From contig CAJTQA010000014.1 in NCBI GenBank assembly GCA_910578455.1, positions 1 to 61,436 on the forward strand: 61,436 nucleotides of DNA, written 5' to 3'. The notes below the pieces were generated by a model, which saw nothing but the letters and a program-made list of their open reading frames with translations, was not told the origin of the DNA and ran no database searches. The translations under genes and the position numbers were made by a program. Of this stretch, positions 53,117-61,436 are shown one piece after another (position 1 is the first letter of the stretch; every line of letters begins with the position of its first letter). The DNA comes from an uncultured Dorea sp. GTDB lineage: Bacteria > Bacillota > Clostridia > Lachnospirales > Lachnospiraceae.

Positions 53117-53807
53117 ATGAATCATTCCTTTTATGGCTGGTATTTAAAATGCCAGTCCGAGACACAGACTTTGGGGGTAATCCCTGCTATCCACAATACA
53201 GGAAATAAACGTACCTGTTCCATTCAGGTCATCACGGACAATGATGCTAAAATACGATATTATGGGCCCGTTTTCGCTGGTGCCGTTTATGGAATGCCGA
53301 CACAGCGTTTGGAGCATGCGCCATTCGGTCAGGGGAAATGTGTGCATTAATGGGCAAAAGTATTATTTTCGGAATGCATGGGGATATTGGGAAGGAGACT
53401 GCGGACGGTCATTTCCTAAAGAGTATGTATGGACGCAATGTTTTTTCAATGATGGGGCTTTGATGCTGTCAGTGGCGGATATTCCTATGGCGGGGATTCG
53501 TTTTACCGGTATTATAGGAGTTGTATTATGGCGGGGAAAAGAGTATAGGATAGCTACTTACTTGGGAGCAAAAGTTGTCAAGAGGCAAAATAAAATGGTC
53601 CGGGTGAAACAGGGCAGCCTGGAGCTGGATGTCCGTCTTCTGGAAACATCAGGACATCCCCTTAAGGCACCATTGAAGGGAGACATGGCAAGGACAATCC
53701 ATGAAAGCGCGTCCTGCCGGGCATTCTACCAGCTTTGTAAAGGGGATCATACCCTGTTTGCTTTTGAAACAAACAGGGCTTCCTTTGAATTTGAATATTT
53801 TTCGTGA
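53117..53807 (+). pseudogene. Broken tocopherol-cyclase-family gene
   Basis: The first 42 codons (MNHSFYGWYLKCQSETQT onward) and a second frame from about 53241 (YDIMGPFSLVPFMECRHS, then GVVLWRGKEYRIATYLGAK) match, from memory, the front and back of one Lachnospiraceae protein annotated as tocopherol cyclase family. The frames differ, and about 45 residues expected between them are missing near 53241. I read this as an internal deletion with a frame change. The C-terminal part alone (53241-53807) might still be translated. Confidence 0.6.
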
Positions 53808-53861
53808 CTGTGCGGTTAATTTGCAAATTACAGCTCCAGGATATCACATTGCAATTCCAAA

Positions 53862-54423
53862 CTATTGGGATTCAAGAGAAAGCACCAATGATTTCTGCTC
53901 TTGCTGCATTTTACTGCTGTCTGGGATCGCAAATGCTGATTGGATATAATATCTCTGATTGCCACGGTTACAGACAAAATCAACTTCCAGCCTCTTACAT
54001 CTCCACGCAGCCTGTGACGCTCCTCAATATCCTTCAGATACAATTCCCTGCACAAGTCAATCAGATACTTTGACTTCATTCATCTGTTTTCCTGCTGAGT
54101 ATCAGCGGCAATCCTCCATAGGTATAATAATCCACCCATGCATCATATTTATCTCCGGAATATGCCGAAACATATTCCGAAAAGCACAGCGGATATACCC
54201 GAACTTCATCTCCGCGCCCACGAAATTCTGTAATCACATCGGTGGAAAGGAATTTTGAGTTACTTCCTGTCACATAAATGTCCAAATTCTCCTTTCTGTT
54301 CAAACCATTCAGTACCGACTCAAATCCCTTGCACATCTGGACTTCATCCAAAAAAACATACCATATATCATCGTCGGTGACACGTTTCTCCTCCTTACTT
54401 CGGAATGTTGTTAGATGTTGCAT
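53862..54423 (-). pseudogene. Remnant of an AAA_14/DUF4143 ATPase gene
   Basis: On the minus strand, 54423-54076 encodes a Walker-B-like WYVFLDEVQM, YVTGSNSKFLS and YGGLPLILS segment. A frame shift leads to KSKYLIDLCRELYLKDIEERHRLRGD. A second shift leads to LEVDFVCNRGNQRYYIQSAFAIP, ending at a stop at 53862. Compared with intact relatives it lacks the Walker A start, and about 150 residues between RGD and EVDFVC. It is a dead relative of the ATPase at 56133. Confidence 0.75.
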
Positions 54424-54500
54424 TTTTCCGTAGTTTTATTACAATAAATCTAAATAGCCAGGTCACTATATTATAACTACATAAATTACCTTCGGATTTG

Positions 54501-54565
54501 CTGCCGTCATCCGCCAGAACGGATATTTAATGATGCCGGGGGTGTTGTTTATTGTGCACCATTTT
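54501..54565. repeat. Direct repeat, copy 1
   Basis: About 65 bases beginning CTGCCGTCATCCGCCAGAAC are nearly the same as 56084-56148. The AlbA_2 gene stop lies inside this copy. Confidence 0.85.
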
Positions 54566-55913
54566 TAGTATTTATAACAGTGTAGTTGGTGTTTCTTGCT
54601 TTACCATTCCGCTTCAGCAAGTTGTTTTTTACCATTCTCCTAATGACTCTGGAAGCGGTAGATGTACTTACTTTAAGCAGTTCGATTACATCATTTCTTG
54701 TAATAGCGCCATGGGACCGGGCATATTCCAATACTCTTTCTTCATCGCTCAGGATTTTTTCATCCCCGGCAGCAGAACTTGTGATTGATTTCGTTTTCGG
54801 TGCAGAAAACTTTCCCGTTTCATATTTTGCGTTAATATTAGGCAATATGATCTTAAAAGTATTTTTGGTTGTTTCAATCGAAGGCGTTTCTTCCATGCCT
54901 TCGTATGCTCTCATAATCTTTCCCATTCCAGTACCGTAAGCCTCAATCAGGTGCAGTCGGTAGAACACATTCGCAAGATCCTGATTTCTGCATACGGAAA
55001 TGCCTACCATAATATCTTCCAGATCAATTCCTGGCATCAATCCTCCGATGGATACAAATTCAATCCGATCCGTATAAATACTGATAAGCGCACTGGCGCT
55101 AAAGGAATAATCACGGTGAACCAGCAGATTTAGAAGTGCCTCCCTGACGGCAATCTCAGGGTAGTCTCTGACATCAATTCTCAACAATCTTTCTATGGTT
55201 GCACGGGTTTGATTACGGAAGTCGATAAAATCATAAACTTCGTTCATTTGCTGCATTAGCGATCCGGTAAATTCCCGGCGATCCTTAAAAATCGTCTGAT
55301 CCGTTCCTTGAAAAACAGCGACTTTAATCGTATGGACGCATTGATCGGACAGAAGCAGACCTAAGTTACTGTAGAGGTTATCCTGATCGATCAGTTTCAA
55401 AGTACGCTTTTGCTGTGACCCAAACTCCACTTTCCGAAGCGCAAATTCTTTTTTTGTGGCTTCAAATGTAAGTTCCTGATTTAAGCAGCGCATAGTTTCA
55501 AAGCGGTCTCCATCCGTTTCCTTGATCATACGGCGGATTGCCGTGTCAGTGGCAGGGACAGAAGAATATCCCTGTCTGACATATACACCCTCTGGACGCA
55601 TCCCTTTTTTAGCAAGATAATAAGGGCGATCCGTTCCTCGCTGAATATCCACCTCAATAATTTCTTTTCCATCTTCTTTTATTGTTTTATAATGTAGGAA
55701 CATTGTCACATCGGGCTTAATCGCATCCCTTACCATATTGCTGATCTGCAAAGATACACTGTCAGGATTATCAAGTCCGGCTACGGTACCGTCATCCCGG
55801 ATGCCAATATACAGTTTGCCGCCATCACAGTTAGCAAAAGCAATAATTTCCTTTTTTATATCCTCTACGACTACTTCCTTAAACTCTACGGTTTCACTTT
55901 CCCGAAAAATCAT
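54549..55913 (-). CDS. AlbA_2 (schlafen-like) ATP-binding regulator
   Basis: This 454-aa protein has an N-terminal AlbA_2 domain (ESETVEFKE, then FANCDGGKLYIGIRDDGTV at about 28-46), a GHKL-like ATPase_c_4 region (VREALLNLLVHRDYS, GTGMGKIMRAYEG) and a C-terminal winged helix (ITRNDVIELLKVSTSTASRVIRRM). I start at ATG 55913, after AAAGGAG; the frame opens at 55934. Related proteins are putative DNA-binding regulators, some near defence genes. It lies between two direct repeats and has a palindromic promoter, so autoregulation is likely. Confidence 0.85.
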   Translation of the reverse strand: MIFRESETVEFKEVVVEDIKKEIIAFANCDGGKLYIGIRDDGTVAGLDNPDSVSLQISNMVRDAIKPDVTMFLHYKTIKEDGKEIIEVDIQRGTDRPYYLAKKGMRPEGVYVRQGYSSVPATDTAIRRMIKETDGDRFETMRCLNQELTFEATKKEFALRKVEFGSQQKRTLKLIDQDNLYSNLGLLLSDQCVHTIKVAVFQGTDQTIFKDRREFTGSLMQQMNEVYDFIDFRNQTRATIERLLRIDVRDYPEIAVREALLNLLVHRDYSFSASALISIYTDRIEFVSIGGLMPGIDLEDIMVGISVCRNQDLANVFYRLHLIEAYGTGMGKIMRAYEGMEETPSIETTKNTFKIILPNINAKYETGKFSAPKTKSITSSAAGDEKILSDEERVLEYARSHGAITRNDVIELLKVSTSTASRVIRRMVKNNLLKRNGKARNTNYTVINTKNGAQ

Positions 55914-55945
55914 AACACCATCTCCTTTCCCCACTCTTTTGGCAT

Positions 55946-56000
55946 ATCATATCAAATCAGGTCAATTGTGTCAATGCACATGACCCAATTGACCTGATTT
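55946..56000 (-). promoter_or_regulatory. AlbA_2 gene promoter embedded in a long palindrome
   Basis: On the minus strand TTGACA (55974-55969) and TATGAT (55951-55946) are 17 bases apart. A 47-bp inverted repeat (55954-56000), with perfect 15-bp arms AAATCAGGTCAATTG and CAATTGACCTGATTT, covers the -35 and the spacer. It is an ideal repressor site, probably for the winged-helix protein encoded downstream. Confidence 0.85.
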
Positions 56001-56083
56001 GACCCGATATTTTCATTATGTCCGCAAATGAGGAAAAGTATAACATCAAAAGCAATGCTATTCTCCAAGTGATAGAATTAAAT

Positions 56084-56148
56084 CTGCCGTCATCCGCCAA
56101 AACGGATACTTGATGCTCCCGGGGTGTTATGTTTATTGCACACCATTT
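56084..56148. repeat. Direct repeat, copy 2
   Basis: This is the second copy of the 65-base repeat at 54501-54565, with a handful of mismatches and small indels. The ATPase gene stop lies inside it. Both genes therefore end in the same short C-terminus (NGAQ or NGVQ). Confidence 0.85.
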
Positions 56149-57347
56149 TCCTCTTCCTGCAATAGCCAATCAACTATATTGTAAATCTCAATACCTTCAT
56201 AACCATATTTCGGGTGCCTGGTTCTGGCAATGATCTTTTTGGGATAAGCATCTCGGATTTGCAGTAATGGCAAACATTCTCTTTCAAGAGTATTCTGATC
56301 CGAAATATTGTCACTGACCTGGATATAGATTTTCTCGCTCCCTTTTTGCGCCACAAAATCAATTTCCTTTTGATACAATTTTCCGACATACACATCATAT
56401 CCCCGGCGGAGCAGTTCAATACAGACTATATTCTCATATACTCTGCCGTAGTCCATATTCCTGTTTCCTAAGATAGCATATCGGATACCTGTATCACACA
56501 AATAGAATTTTTCAGAACTTTCCAAATACTTCTTTCCGCGGATATCATAACGCTTTATGTCATAAAAAACAAAGGCATTGCACAAATATTTAATATATCT
56601 GCCGACTGTTACATGATTAGTTGTTGTCTTATTCGCTGTCAGCAGCTGACTGACCTTGTTTGGAGAAGTAAGGTTGCTGATGTTATCCATGAGGAATTCG
56701 CTCAGTCTCTGCAGGATAAACGTATCCGACAACGAATATTTCTGCACAAGGTCTCTCGTGACGATTGTTTCATAAACTTCCTTAATGTAATTTATTCTAT
56801 CCTTTTCCGTTCTGTAAGCGTAAGAGCCCGCCAGTCCTCCCTTTATGGAATACTCATCAAAGAGTTTTTCCTTATCGCCGGTCTCATCATAATACTGGCA
56901 GTATTCCTGAAAACTGAATGGAAACACATGAATCTTGATATAACGTCCGGTAAAAAGAGTTGCCAGATCAGCACTTAATAAAAAAGCATTAGAACCCGTA
57001 ATATAAATATCATATTTTCCTTTGGAATAAAGACTGTTGATTGCCAATTCAAATTTTGGACACATTTGAACTTCATCCACGAAAAGGTAATTTACTTTTT
57101 CCTCTTGAAAATGTTGCTCTACGTAAGCATGAAGTGCATGATATTCTCTGATTTCTTCGTATGCCAGATCCATAAAGTCAACAAAAATAATATTGACATT
57201 TTCATAATGATTTTTCAGGTACTCAATATATGCCTGCATCAATTTTGACTTTCCCGAACGGCGAATGCCTGTAATGATTTTAATATCAGGAGTTTGGTTC
57301 AACTCAATTATCCTATTCAGATACTTTGTTCTTATTATTGTCTTCAT
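56133..57347 (-). CDS. AAA_14/DUF4143 ATP-binding protein
   Basis: This 404-aa P-loop protein has Walker A ITGIRRSGKSKLM near residue 35, Walker B YLFVDEVQMCP near 95, the sensor segment IYITGSNAFLLS, and a C-terminal DUF4143 nuclease-like region (VGKLYQKEIDFVAQKGSEKIYIQVS with Glu-Asp). I use ATG 57347; a TTG at 57365 is possible. The family is widespread in anaerobes, often in strain-specific DNA, and its function is unclear. A decayed relative lies at 53862-54423. Confidence 0.88.
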   Translation of the reverse strand: MKTIIRTKYLNRIIELNQTPDIKIITGIRRSGKSKLMQAYIEYLKNHYENVNIIFVDFMDLAYEEIREYHALHAYVEQHFQEEKVNYLFVDEVQMCPKFELAINSLYSKGKYDIYITGSNAFLLSADLATLFTGRYIKIHVFPFSFQEYCQYYDETGDKEKLFDEYSIKGGLAGSYAYRTEKDRINYIKEVYETIVTRDLVQKYSLSDTFILQRLSEFLMDNISNLTSPNKVSQLLTANKTTTNHVTVGRYIKYLCNAFVFYDIKRYDIRGKKYLESSEKFYLCDTGIRYAILGNRNMDYGRVYENIVCIELLRRGYDVYVGKLYQKEIDFVAQKGSEKIYIQVSDNISDQNTLERECLPLLQIRDAYPKKIIARTRHPKYGYEGIEIYNIVDWLLQEEENGVQ

Positions 57348-57491
57348 ATAATCGCTCGCTTTCAAAAAATAGAAATTTTTATTTTTTCGAAACTACATTA
57401 CAATTCCTATTATACCAATACAAAATAGTATATGCAAGATACCGGTTTCGAAACAGTAAAATTTTTATTTATTTGAAAGCATCTGTTTCCA

Positions 57492-58358
57492 TCAATATTT
57501 TTTTGCCCACTCTTCGGCAAAAGAAAGGAACTTCAATGTGGCCGGGGAGGGCTGTGTATCTGGCAGATACGCGGCGCCGAGTACGCGGGAATAGTGCTCG
57601 GTAAAGGAGCGCACGCAGATGTCGAAAGGGGCGTTGTGCAACAGCAGCTTTGGCAGGATTGTAATGCCAAATCCCTTTTCGACCATCTTTAAGGCGGCAA
57701 AATCTTCATTGACCTGATAGCGGACATTAGGGCGGATGCCGTTCATCTCAAATATTTTTCCCGTCTCATAGTCCAGGCGGTCGCAGGTCAATATAAAATC
57801 CTGCCTGTCCACGTCCGAGAGGGAGACTGCCATCTGTTCCGAAAGGGGATGCCCTTTCGGCGTCGCCAGCATCAGCTCGTCTTTTCCCAGGGGAAGGAAC
57901 GGGTAATCGGGAACCGAATACCGGGATACGAAGATGCAGTCCAGCTTATTGGTCTTGAGATTGCTGATGAGCGGGCGGAAACCTTCTACATAGAGCTCAA
58001 AAGTAATCTTTGGATAGCTTTCGGAAAATTTCCGCAGGATATCCGGCAGCCAGTGGTAGGAGATGCTCTGTATGGAACCGATGCGGATGTATCCGCTGTC
58101 AAGGCTGTTTAAGTCGGCGGCGGTCTGCCGGATTCTTTTTTCCTCCCGGCAGATAATCTCCAGGGAGCCTACGATCTCTTCCGTGTTCGGAAGGAGCTGC
58201 ACGCCGTGTTTTGTCCGCTTGAACAGGGTAAGCCCAAGCTCTTTTTCAAAGCTTTTGATGAGCTGGCTGACAGCGGACTGGCTGTAATTTAATTTTGCCG
58301 CGGTTTTAGAGATGCTGCCTGTCTTGCACACGTCCAGTATGATTTCATATTTACTCAC
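57492..58358 (-). CDS. LysR-family transcriptional regulator
   Basis: This 288-aa protein has an N-terminal LysR helix-turn-helix (GSISKTAAKLNYSQSAVSQLIKSFEKELGLTLFKR) and a substrate-binding-like effector domain (RIGSIQSISYHWLPDILRKF onward). It is divergent from the dehydratase gene, the usual LysR arrangement, and probably activates it in response to its substrate. Confidence 0.92.
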   Translation of the reverse strand: MSKYEIILDVCKTGSISKTAAKLNYSQSAVSQLIKSFEKELGLTLFKRTKHGVQLLPNTEEIVGSLEIICREEKRIRQTAADLNSLDSGYIRIGSIQSISYHWLPDILRKFSESYPKITFELYVEGFRPLISNLKTNKLDCIFVSRYSVPDYPFLPLGKDELMLATPKGHPLSEQMAVSLSDVDRQDFILTCDRLDYETGKIFEMNGIRPNVRYQVNEDFAALKMVEKGFGITILPKLLLHNAPFDICVRSFTEHYSRVLGAAYLPDTQPSPATLKFLSFAEEWAKKY

Positions 58359-58555
58359 TGTTTTACCTCGAAATATAAGAAAAATTAATATCTTAAATTA
58401 ATATAACTTAATAAGATGCCGAAAACACAACAATTTTCAAAGATATAAGCAAAGCTTATAAGAAAGATAAATAAAATGATATTTATGCATCTATAAGTTT
58501 TCTTTATTATTAACATAGGAGATAAAGGTATGTCAAGAAGAACAGGAGGAGAAAT
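58359..58555. promoter_or_regulatory. Divergent control region between LysR and dehydratase genes
   Basis: This 197-base AT-rich gap contains repeated CTTATAAG/CTATAAG elements (about 58453-58500) and TTAATATAACTTAATAAG near 58396-58413, which are plausible LysR half-sites. I could not fix a promoter. AGGAGG lies just before ATG 58556. Confidence 0.45.
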
Positions 58556-60214
58556 ATGGGTACGGAATTTTGGAATGGAGCGGAGGCGGCGCACCGGCGG
58601 GTGATGATGAAGGCGGCGGGATATTCGGACAGCGACATCCGGAAAAAGCCCCACATCGGCGTGCCGAATTCCTATATGGCGGGTTCGCCCGGGTCGGCGC
58701 ATCTGCGGCAGATTGCCGAGGCGGTAAAGGAAGGAATCTGGGCGGCAGGCGGAGTGCCGGTGGAGTTCGGCATACCGGCGACCTGCGGGAATGTGGCAAA
58801 TGGAGCGGAGGAGTTAAAGTACGAGCAGGTAGGCAGGGATATCGTCGCCATGTCCGTGGAATTTGTCACCAGGGTACATAATTTTGACGGCCTTGTGATG
58901 GTTGCCACATGCGACAATATTATCGCCGGATGTTACCTGGCGGCCATGCGGCTTGACATTCCGTCCATGGTAGTGACGGGCGGCTCCATGCAGCCAGGGC
59001 AGTATTGCGGCAAGACGGTCGTGGAGGCAGATCTGGATGCGGCGCGTTTTTCCGGAGCTGCAGAGGAAGAGCTGTTTGGCTTAGAGGACAGCGTGTGCCC
59101 GTCATTTGGGGCATGTCCGTCCATGGGAACGGCCAATACGATGCAGATGCTTGGAGAGGTGCTGAATCTGGTTCTTCCCGGAACAGCTACGATTCCGGCA
59201 TCGGACAATGCAAAGCTCAGAAAGGCAAGAGAGGCAGGGGCGTATGCGGTAGAGCTGGTGAAGGCGGGAAGGAAACCGTCGGAGCTGATTACAAGAGAGG
59301 TTCTGATGAATGCGATCATGTTTGACATGGCGGTTGCAGGCTCGACCAATGCGGTCTTGCATCTGCAGTCCTATGCGTATGAGCTGGGAATCCGTGTGAC
59401 GCTCAATGATTTTGAAAAATATGCCGCGCAGATTCCGTGTATCAACGCAGTGGTTCCCAGCGGGCCGTATACGGTTGTGGACTTCCACTACGCAGGGGGC
59501 GTGATGAATGTGATGAAACAGTTGGAGAGCAGGCTTTTTACGGATGCGCCGGGGATGTACGGGGTTACGTGGAAGGAGATGCTCTCGAAAGTGACGCCCC
59601 AGGAAAACAAGGTAATCCATTCCCTGGAAAAACCGCTGTTTAACGAGCCGGGGCTTAAGATTTTAAGAGGCAACCTGTCGCCTGGCGGAGCGATTGTACG
59701 CCCGACGGCAGTCTACGAGGAAGTCAAGTATATGAAAGGCAAGGCAAAAGTATTTGACGGAGACAGGGAGGCATTTGATGCGATCCAGGCAGGGGAAATC
59801 GTGCCGGGAGACATCATCGTCATCCGCTATGAAGGGTGCAAAGGCGCGCCGGGCATGAAGGAGCTGATGCTCAGTATTGACGCGCTCATCGGCAAAGGCC
59901 TTCATAAGAGCGTGGGGCTGATTTCCGATGCCAGGTTCTCCGGCTTTAACTTTGGGGCCATCGTAGGGCATGTGTCGCCGGAGGCTTATGACGGAGGGCT
60001 GATTGCCCTTGTGGAGAACGGGGATGAGATTGTGATGGATATTAACGGAGGAGAGATGTCTCTTCTTGTGCCGGAGGAAGAGATTTCAAGAAGACGGGAA
60101 TCATGGGTTCGTCCGTCGCTTAAGGAGGCAAAAGGGTGCCTTAACATTTACGCGAGGATGTGCCGCCCGGCGGAAGAAGGCGGGGCGATGCAGCCCTGGG
60201 AGCTGGATGCATAA
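58556..60214 (+). CDS. IlvD/Edd-family dehydratase lacking the first cluster cysteine
   Basis: This 552-aa protein has the dihydroxy-acid/sugar-acid dehydratase fold. Two of the three usual Fe-S cysteines are present: Cys119 (ATCDNIIAG) and Cys187 (GACPSMGTANTM). The first, normally in PCNIH, is replaced by Gly46 (SPGSAHL). The C-terminal RFSGFNFGAIVGHVSPEA matches the family's R(F/M)SG..G signature. It is probably not the biosynthetic IlvD: it stands with an ornithine-cyclodeaminase-family gene and a LysR regulator. It would dehydrate a 2,3-dihydroxy acid to a 2-keto acid if the cluster is assembled another way. Confidence 0.82.
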   Translation: MGTEFWNGAEAAHRRVMMKAAGYSDSDIRKKPHIGVPNSYMAGSPGSAHLRQIAEAVKEGIWAAGGVPVEFGIPATCGNVANGAEELKYEQVGRDIVAMSVEFVTRVHNFDGLVMVATCDNIIAGCYLAAMRLDIPSMVVTGGSMQPGQYCGKTVVEADLDAARFSGAAEEELFGLEDSVCPSFGACPSMGTANTMQMLGEVLNLVLPGTATIPASDNAKLRKAREAGAYAVELVKAGRKPSELITREVLMNAIMFDMAVAGSTNAVLHLQSYAYELGIRVTLNDFEKYAAQIPCINAVVPSGPYTVVDFHYAGGVMNVMKQLESRLFTDAPGMYGVTWKEMLSKVTPQENKVIHSLEKPLFNEPGLKILRGNLSPGGAIVRPTAVYEEVKYMKGKAKVFDGDREAFDAIQAGEIVPGDIIVIRYEGCKGAPGMKELMLSIDALIGKGLHKSVGLISDARFSGFNFGAIVGHVSPEAYDGGLIALVENGDEIVMDINGGEMSLLVPEEEISRRRESWVRPSLKEAKGCLNIYARMCRPAEEGGAMQPWELDA

Positions 60215-60297
60215 GGGGATTGATTTGTGTACGGCTATGAATTATGATTAGATTATATTTAAAAAACATACAGAAAGTGCAGGTAAGGAGGAGCGAT

Positions 60298-61284
60298 ATG
60301 TTACTATTGTCAAGAGAGGACATTAAGAAAGTATTTCCTATGCGGGATGCGGTGGAGGCGGATAAAAAAGCGTTTGCCCTTGTGGCGGAGGGGAAATGCG
60401 AGACGCCGCTGCGGACGAAGATTTTGGCGCCGGAACATGACGGCTGTTTTCTGTTCATGCCGGCATATGCGCCGGAGCTAGATGCGGCGTCACTGAAGGC
60501 TGTGAATATTTTCCCGAAAAATGCAGAGAGCGGTTTGCCCGTATGCCCGGCGCAGGTACTTTTGATAGACGGGAAGACAGGAGCCATAACGGCAGTTCTT
60601 GACGGAACTTATGTGACGGAGCTGAGGACCGGGGCGTCTTCCGGAGCGGCATTTGACCTGCTGGCAAAAAAGGACTGCCGCATTGGAGCTTTGATTGGAA
60701 CCGGAGGACAGGCAGCCTGCCAGCTAGAGGCGATGCTGGCAGTAAGGAATCTGGAGGAAGTGCGGGTGTGCGCCCGGAATTACGAGAAAACAGTCAGGTT
60801 CGCGGAGAAGATGCAGGAAGAATTAAAAGATTACGGAACGAGGATTACAGCGGTAAGGACTTCTGACGAGGCGATCGATGACGCTGACCTTATCGTTACG
60901 GCCACGCCGTCTTCTGAGCCGGTATTTGACGGCGCGAAGGTGAAAAAGGGATGCACCATAAGCTGTGTGGGCGCATATCAGCATCATATGCAGGAGTTAG
61001 ACCCGGCGGTCCTCCCGAGAGCGTCAAAGATTTACTTTGACTCTAAGGGCGCGGTGCTTTCCGAGTCCGGCGACATCCTGATCCCGCTTGAGAAAGGCAT
61101 CATTACCGAGGATGATTTTACAGGAGACATCGGGGCGGTTGTAAATGGAGAGCTCATAGGCAGGGAAAACGATGAGGAGATAATCGTGTATGAGACGGTC
61201 GGCGTCGGCGCCCAGGATCTTGTGACGGCGAAGATGGTTTATGACAAAGCGGTGGAAGCCGGCGTGGGCACGCAGTGGGGATAA
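60298..61284 (+). CDS. Ornithine cyclodeaminase/mu-crystallin family enzyme
   Basis: This 328-aa NAD(P)-dependent protein has a substrate segment (ETPLRTKI, then MPAYAPELDAASLKAVNIFPKN), Rossmann ALIGTGGQA near residue 136, and a late GVGAQDLVTA. I start at ATG 60298 after AAGGAGGAG. It lies 83 bases downstream of the dehydratase gene. Family members deaminate ornithine or reduce cyclic or 2-imino acids, so it may act on the 2-keto acid made by the dehydratase. The substrate is not evident. Confidence 0.85.
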   Translation: MLLLSREDIKKVFPMRDAVEADKKAFALVAEGKCETPLRTKILAPEHDGCFLFMPAYAPELDAASLKAVNIFPKNAESGLPVCPAQVLLIDGKTGAITAVLDGTYVTELRTGASSGAAFDLLAKKDCRIGALIGTGGQAACQLEAMLAVRNLEEVRVCARNYEKTVRFAEKMQEELKDYGTRITAVRTSDEAIDDADLIVTATPSSEPVFDGAKVKKGCTISCVGAYQHHMQELDPAVLPRASKIYFDSKGAVLSESGDILIPLEKGIITEDDFTGDIGAVVNGELIGRENDEEIIVYETVGVGAQDLVTAKMVYDKAVEAGVGTQWG

Positions 61285-61436
61285 AGATTATATTTTCCTG
61301 AACAGGGAACCATCTTAGTTCCGGCTACATAATCTATAGAAAAAACATCAGGAGTTTAGTGTGAAAGAAAGTAGAGGGAAACCAATAAATGGCGCACTGA
61401 AACAAACTATCCCAGGATAGTTTCCAAAAAAGAACA
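61285..61436. other. Right-end intergenic sequence
   Basis: There is no gene or clear terminator. GGAAC and GTTCC (61306-61322) can pair weakly but no T run follows. Confidence 0.5.

Noticed and set aside
58556..60214. Annotation as biosynthetic IlvD
   Set aside because: The first cluster cysteine is missing, and no branched-chain biosynthesis gene is near.
1..61436. CRISPR arrays, tRNA, rRNA, insertion sequences, prophage
   Set aside because: No spaced repeats, cloverleaf, transposase or phage genes were seen. The repeats at 37669 and 54501/56084 are too few for CRISPR.

Overview
The window looks like a chromosomal segment from an anaerobic gut Firmicute of the Lachnospiraceae/Clostridia type. 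Evidence is the single-chain pyruvate:ferredoxin oxidoreductase, a glycyl radical enzyme with its radical-SAM activase, a lysine riboswitch, strong AGGAGG ribosome binding sites, many TTGACA-17-TATAAT promoters and lipoprotein ABC binding proteins. I do not assign a species. No rRNA, tRNA, CRISPR array, prophage or insertion sequence was recognised.

Layout. (1) 113-3646: PFOR (nifJ) with its own promoter and terminator. (2) 3759-10030: a glycan-uptake operon (YczE-type membrane protein, cytoplasmic six-hairpin glycosidase, CUT1 ABC importer, BmrR-like MerR regulator) behind a 19-bp-spacer MerR-type promoter. (3) 10168-12216: an APC permease fused to RCK_C-type domains. (4) 12306-25257: a ROK-regulated rare-sugar/polyol region with sorbitol/xylitol-type dehydrogenase, D-allulose (psicose) 3-epimerase, SDR, RbsBAC-type importer, a second ROK repressor, FGGY kinase and UxuB/mannitol-type dehydrogenase. 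(5) 25434-29681: DeoR regulator, GatY-like aldolase, FGGY kinase and GatD-like dehydrogenase. (6) 29791-37627: LacI-type regulator, RbsA/RbsC transporter, two sister zinc dehydrogenases, an amidohydrolase-2 (lactonase-like) enzyme and a lipoprotein binding protein. (7) 37935-43792: glycyl-radical activase, glycyl radical enzyme, GntR regulator and XylB-like kinase. (8) 43812-45790: lysine riboswitch, terminator and NhaC-family transporter. (9) 45892-46581: a secreted Lys-rich protein behind a promoter whose spacer contains a nine-G run. (10) 46680-51464 (minus): response regulator, histidine kinase and a MacB/FtsX-type ABC exporter. (11) 51696-57347: AraC regulator, an ASCH-like protein and a decayed zone with two pseudogenes, an AlbA_2 (schlafen-like) regulator bracketed by 65-bp direct repeats, and an AAA_14/DUF4143 ATPase. 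(12) 57492-61284: LysR regulator divergent from an IlvD/Edd-family dehydratase and an ornithine-cyclodeaminase-family enzyme.

How it works together. About 30 kb (12.3-43.8 kb) is dense in polyol and rare-sugar catabolism: two RbsA-type importers, six polyol or sugar dehydrogenases, three FGGY kinases, one epimerase, one aldolase and one glycyl radical enzyme, arranged as at least four separately regulated modules. Repeated operator-like sequences assign likely regulators: TTTATAAAA elements to the ROK region, an 18-bp LacI-type dyad used twice, and a 24-bp GntR-type site used twice. The best candidates for undescribed chemistry are the glycyl-radical/kinase module, the double-dehydrogenase plus lactonase operon, and the IlvD-like/OCD pair, whose dehydratase lacks the first cluster cysteine.
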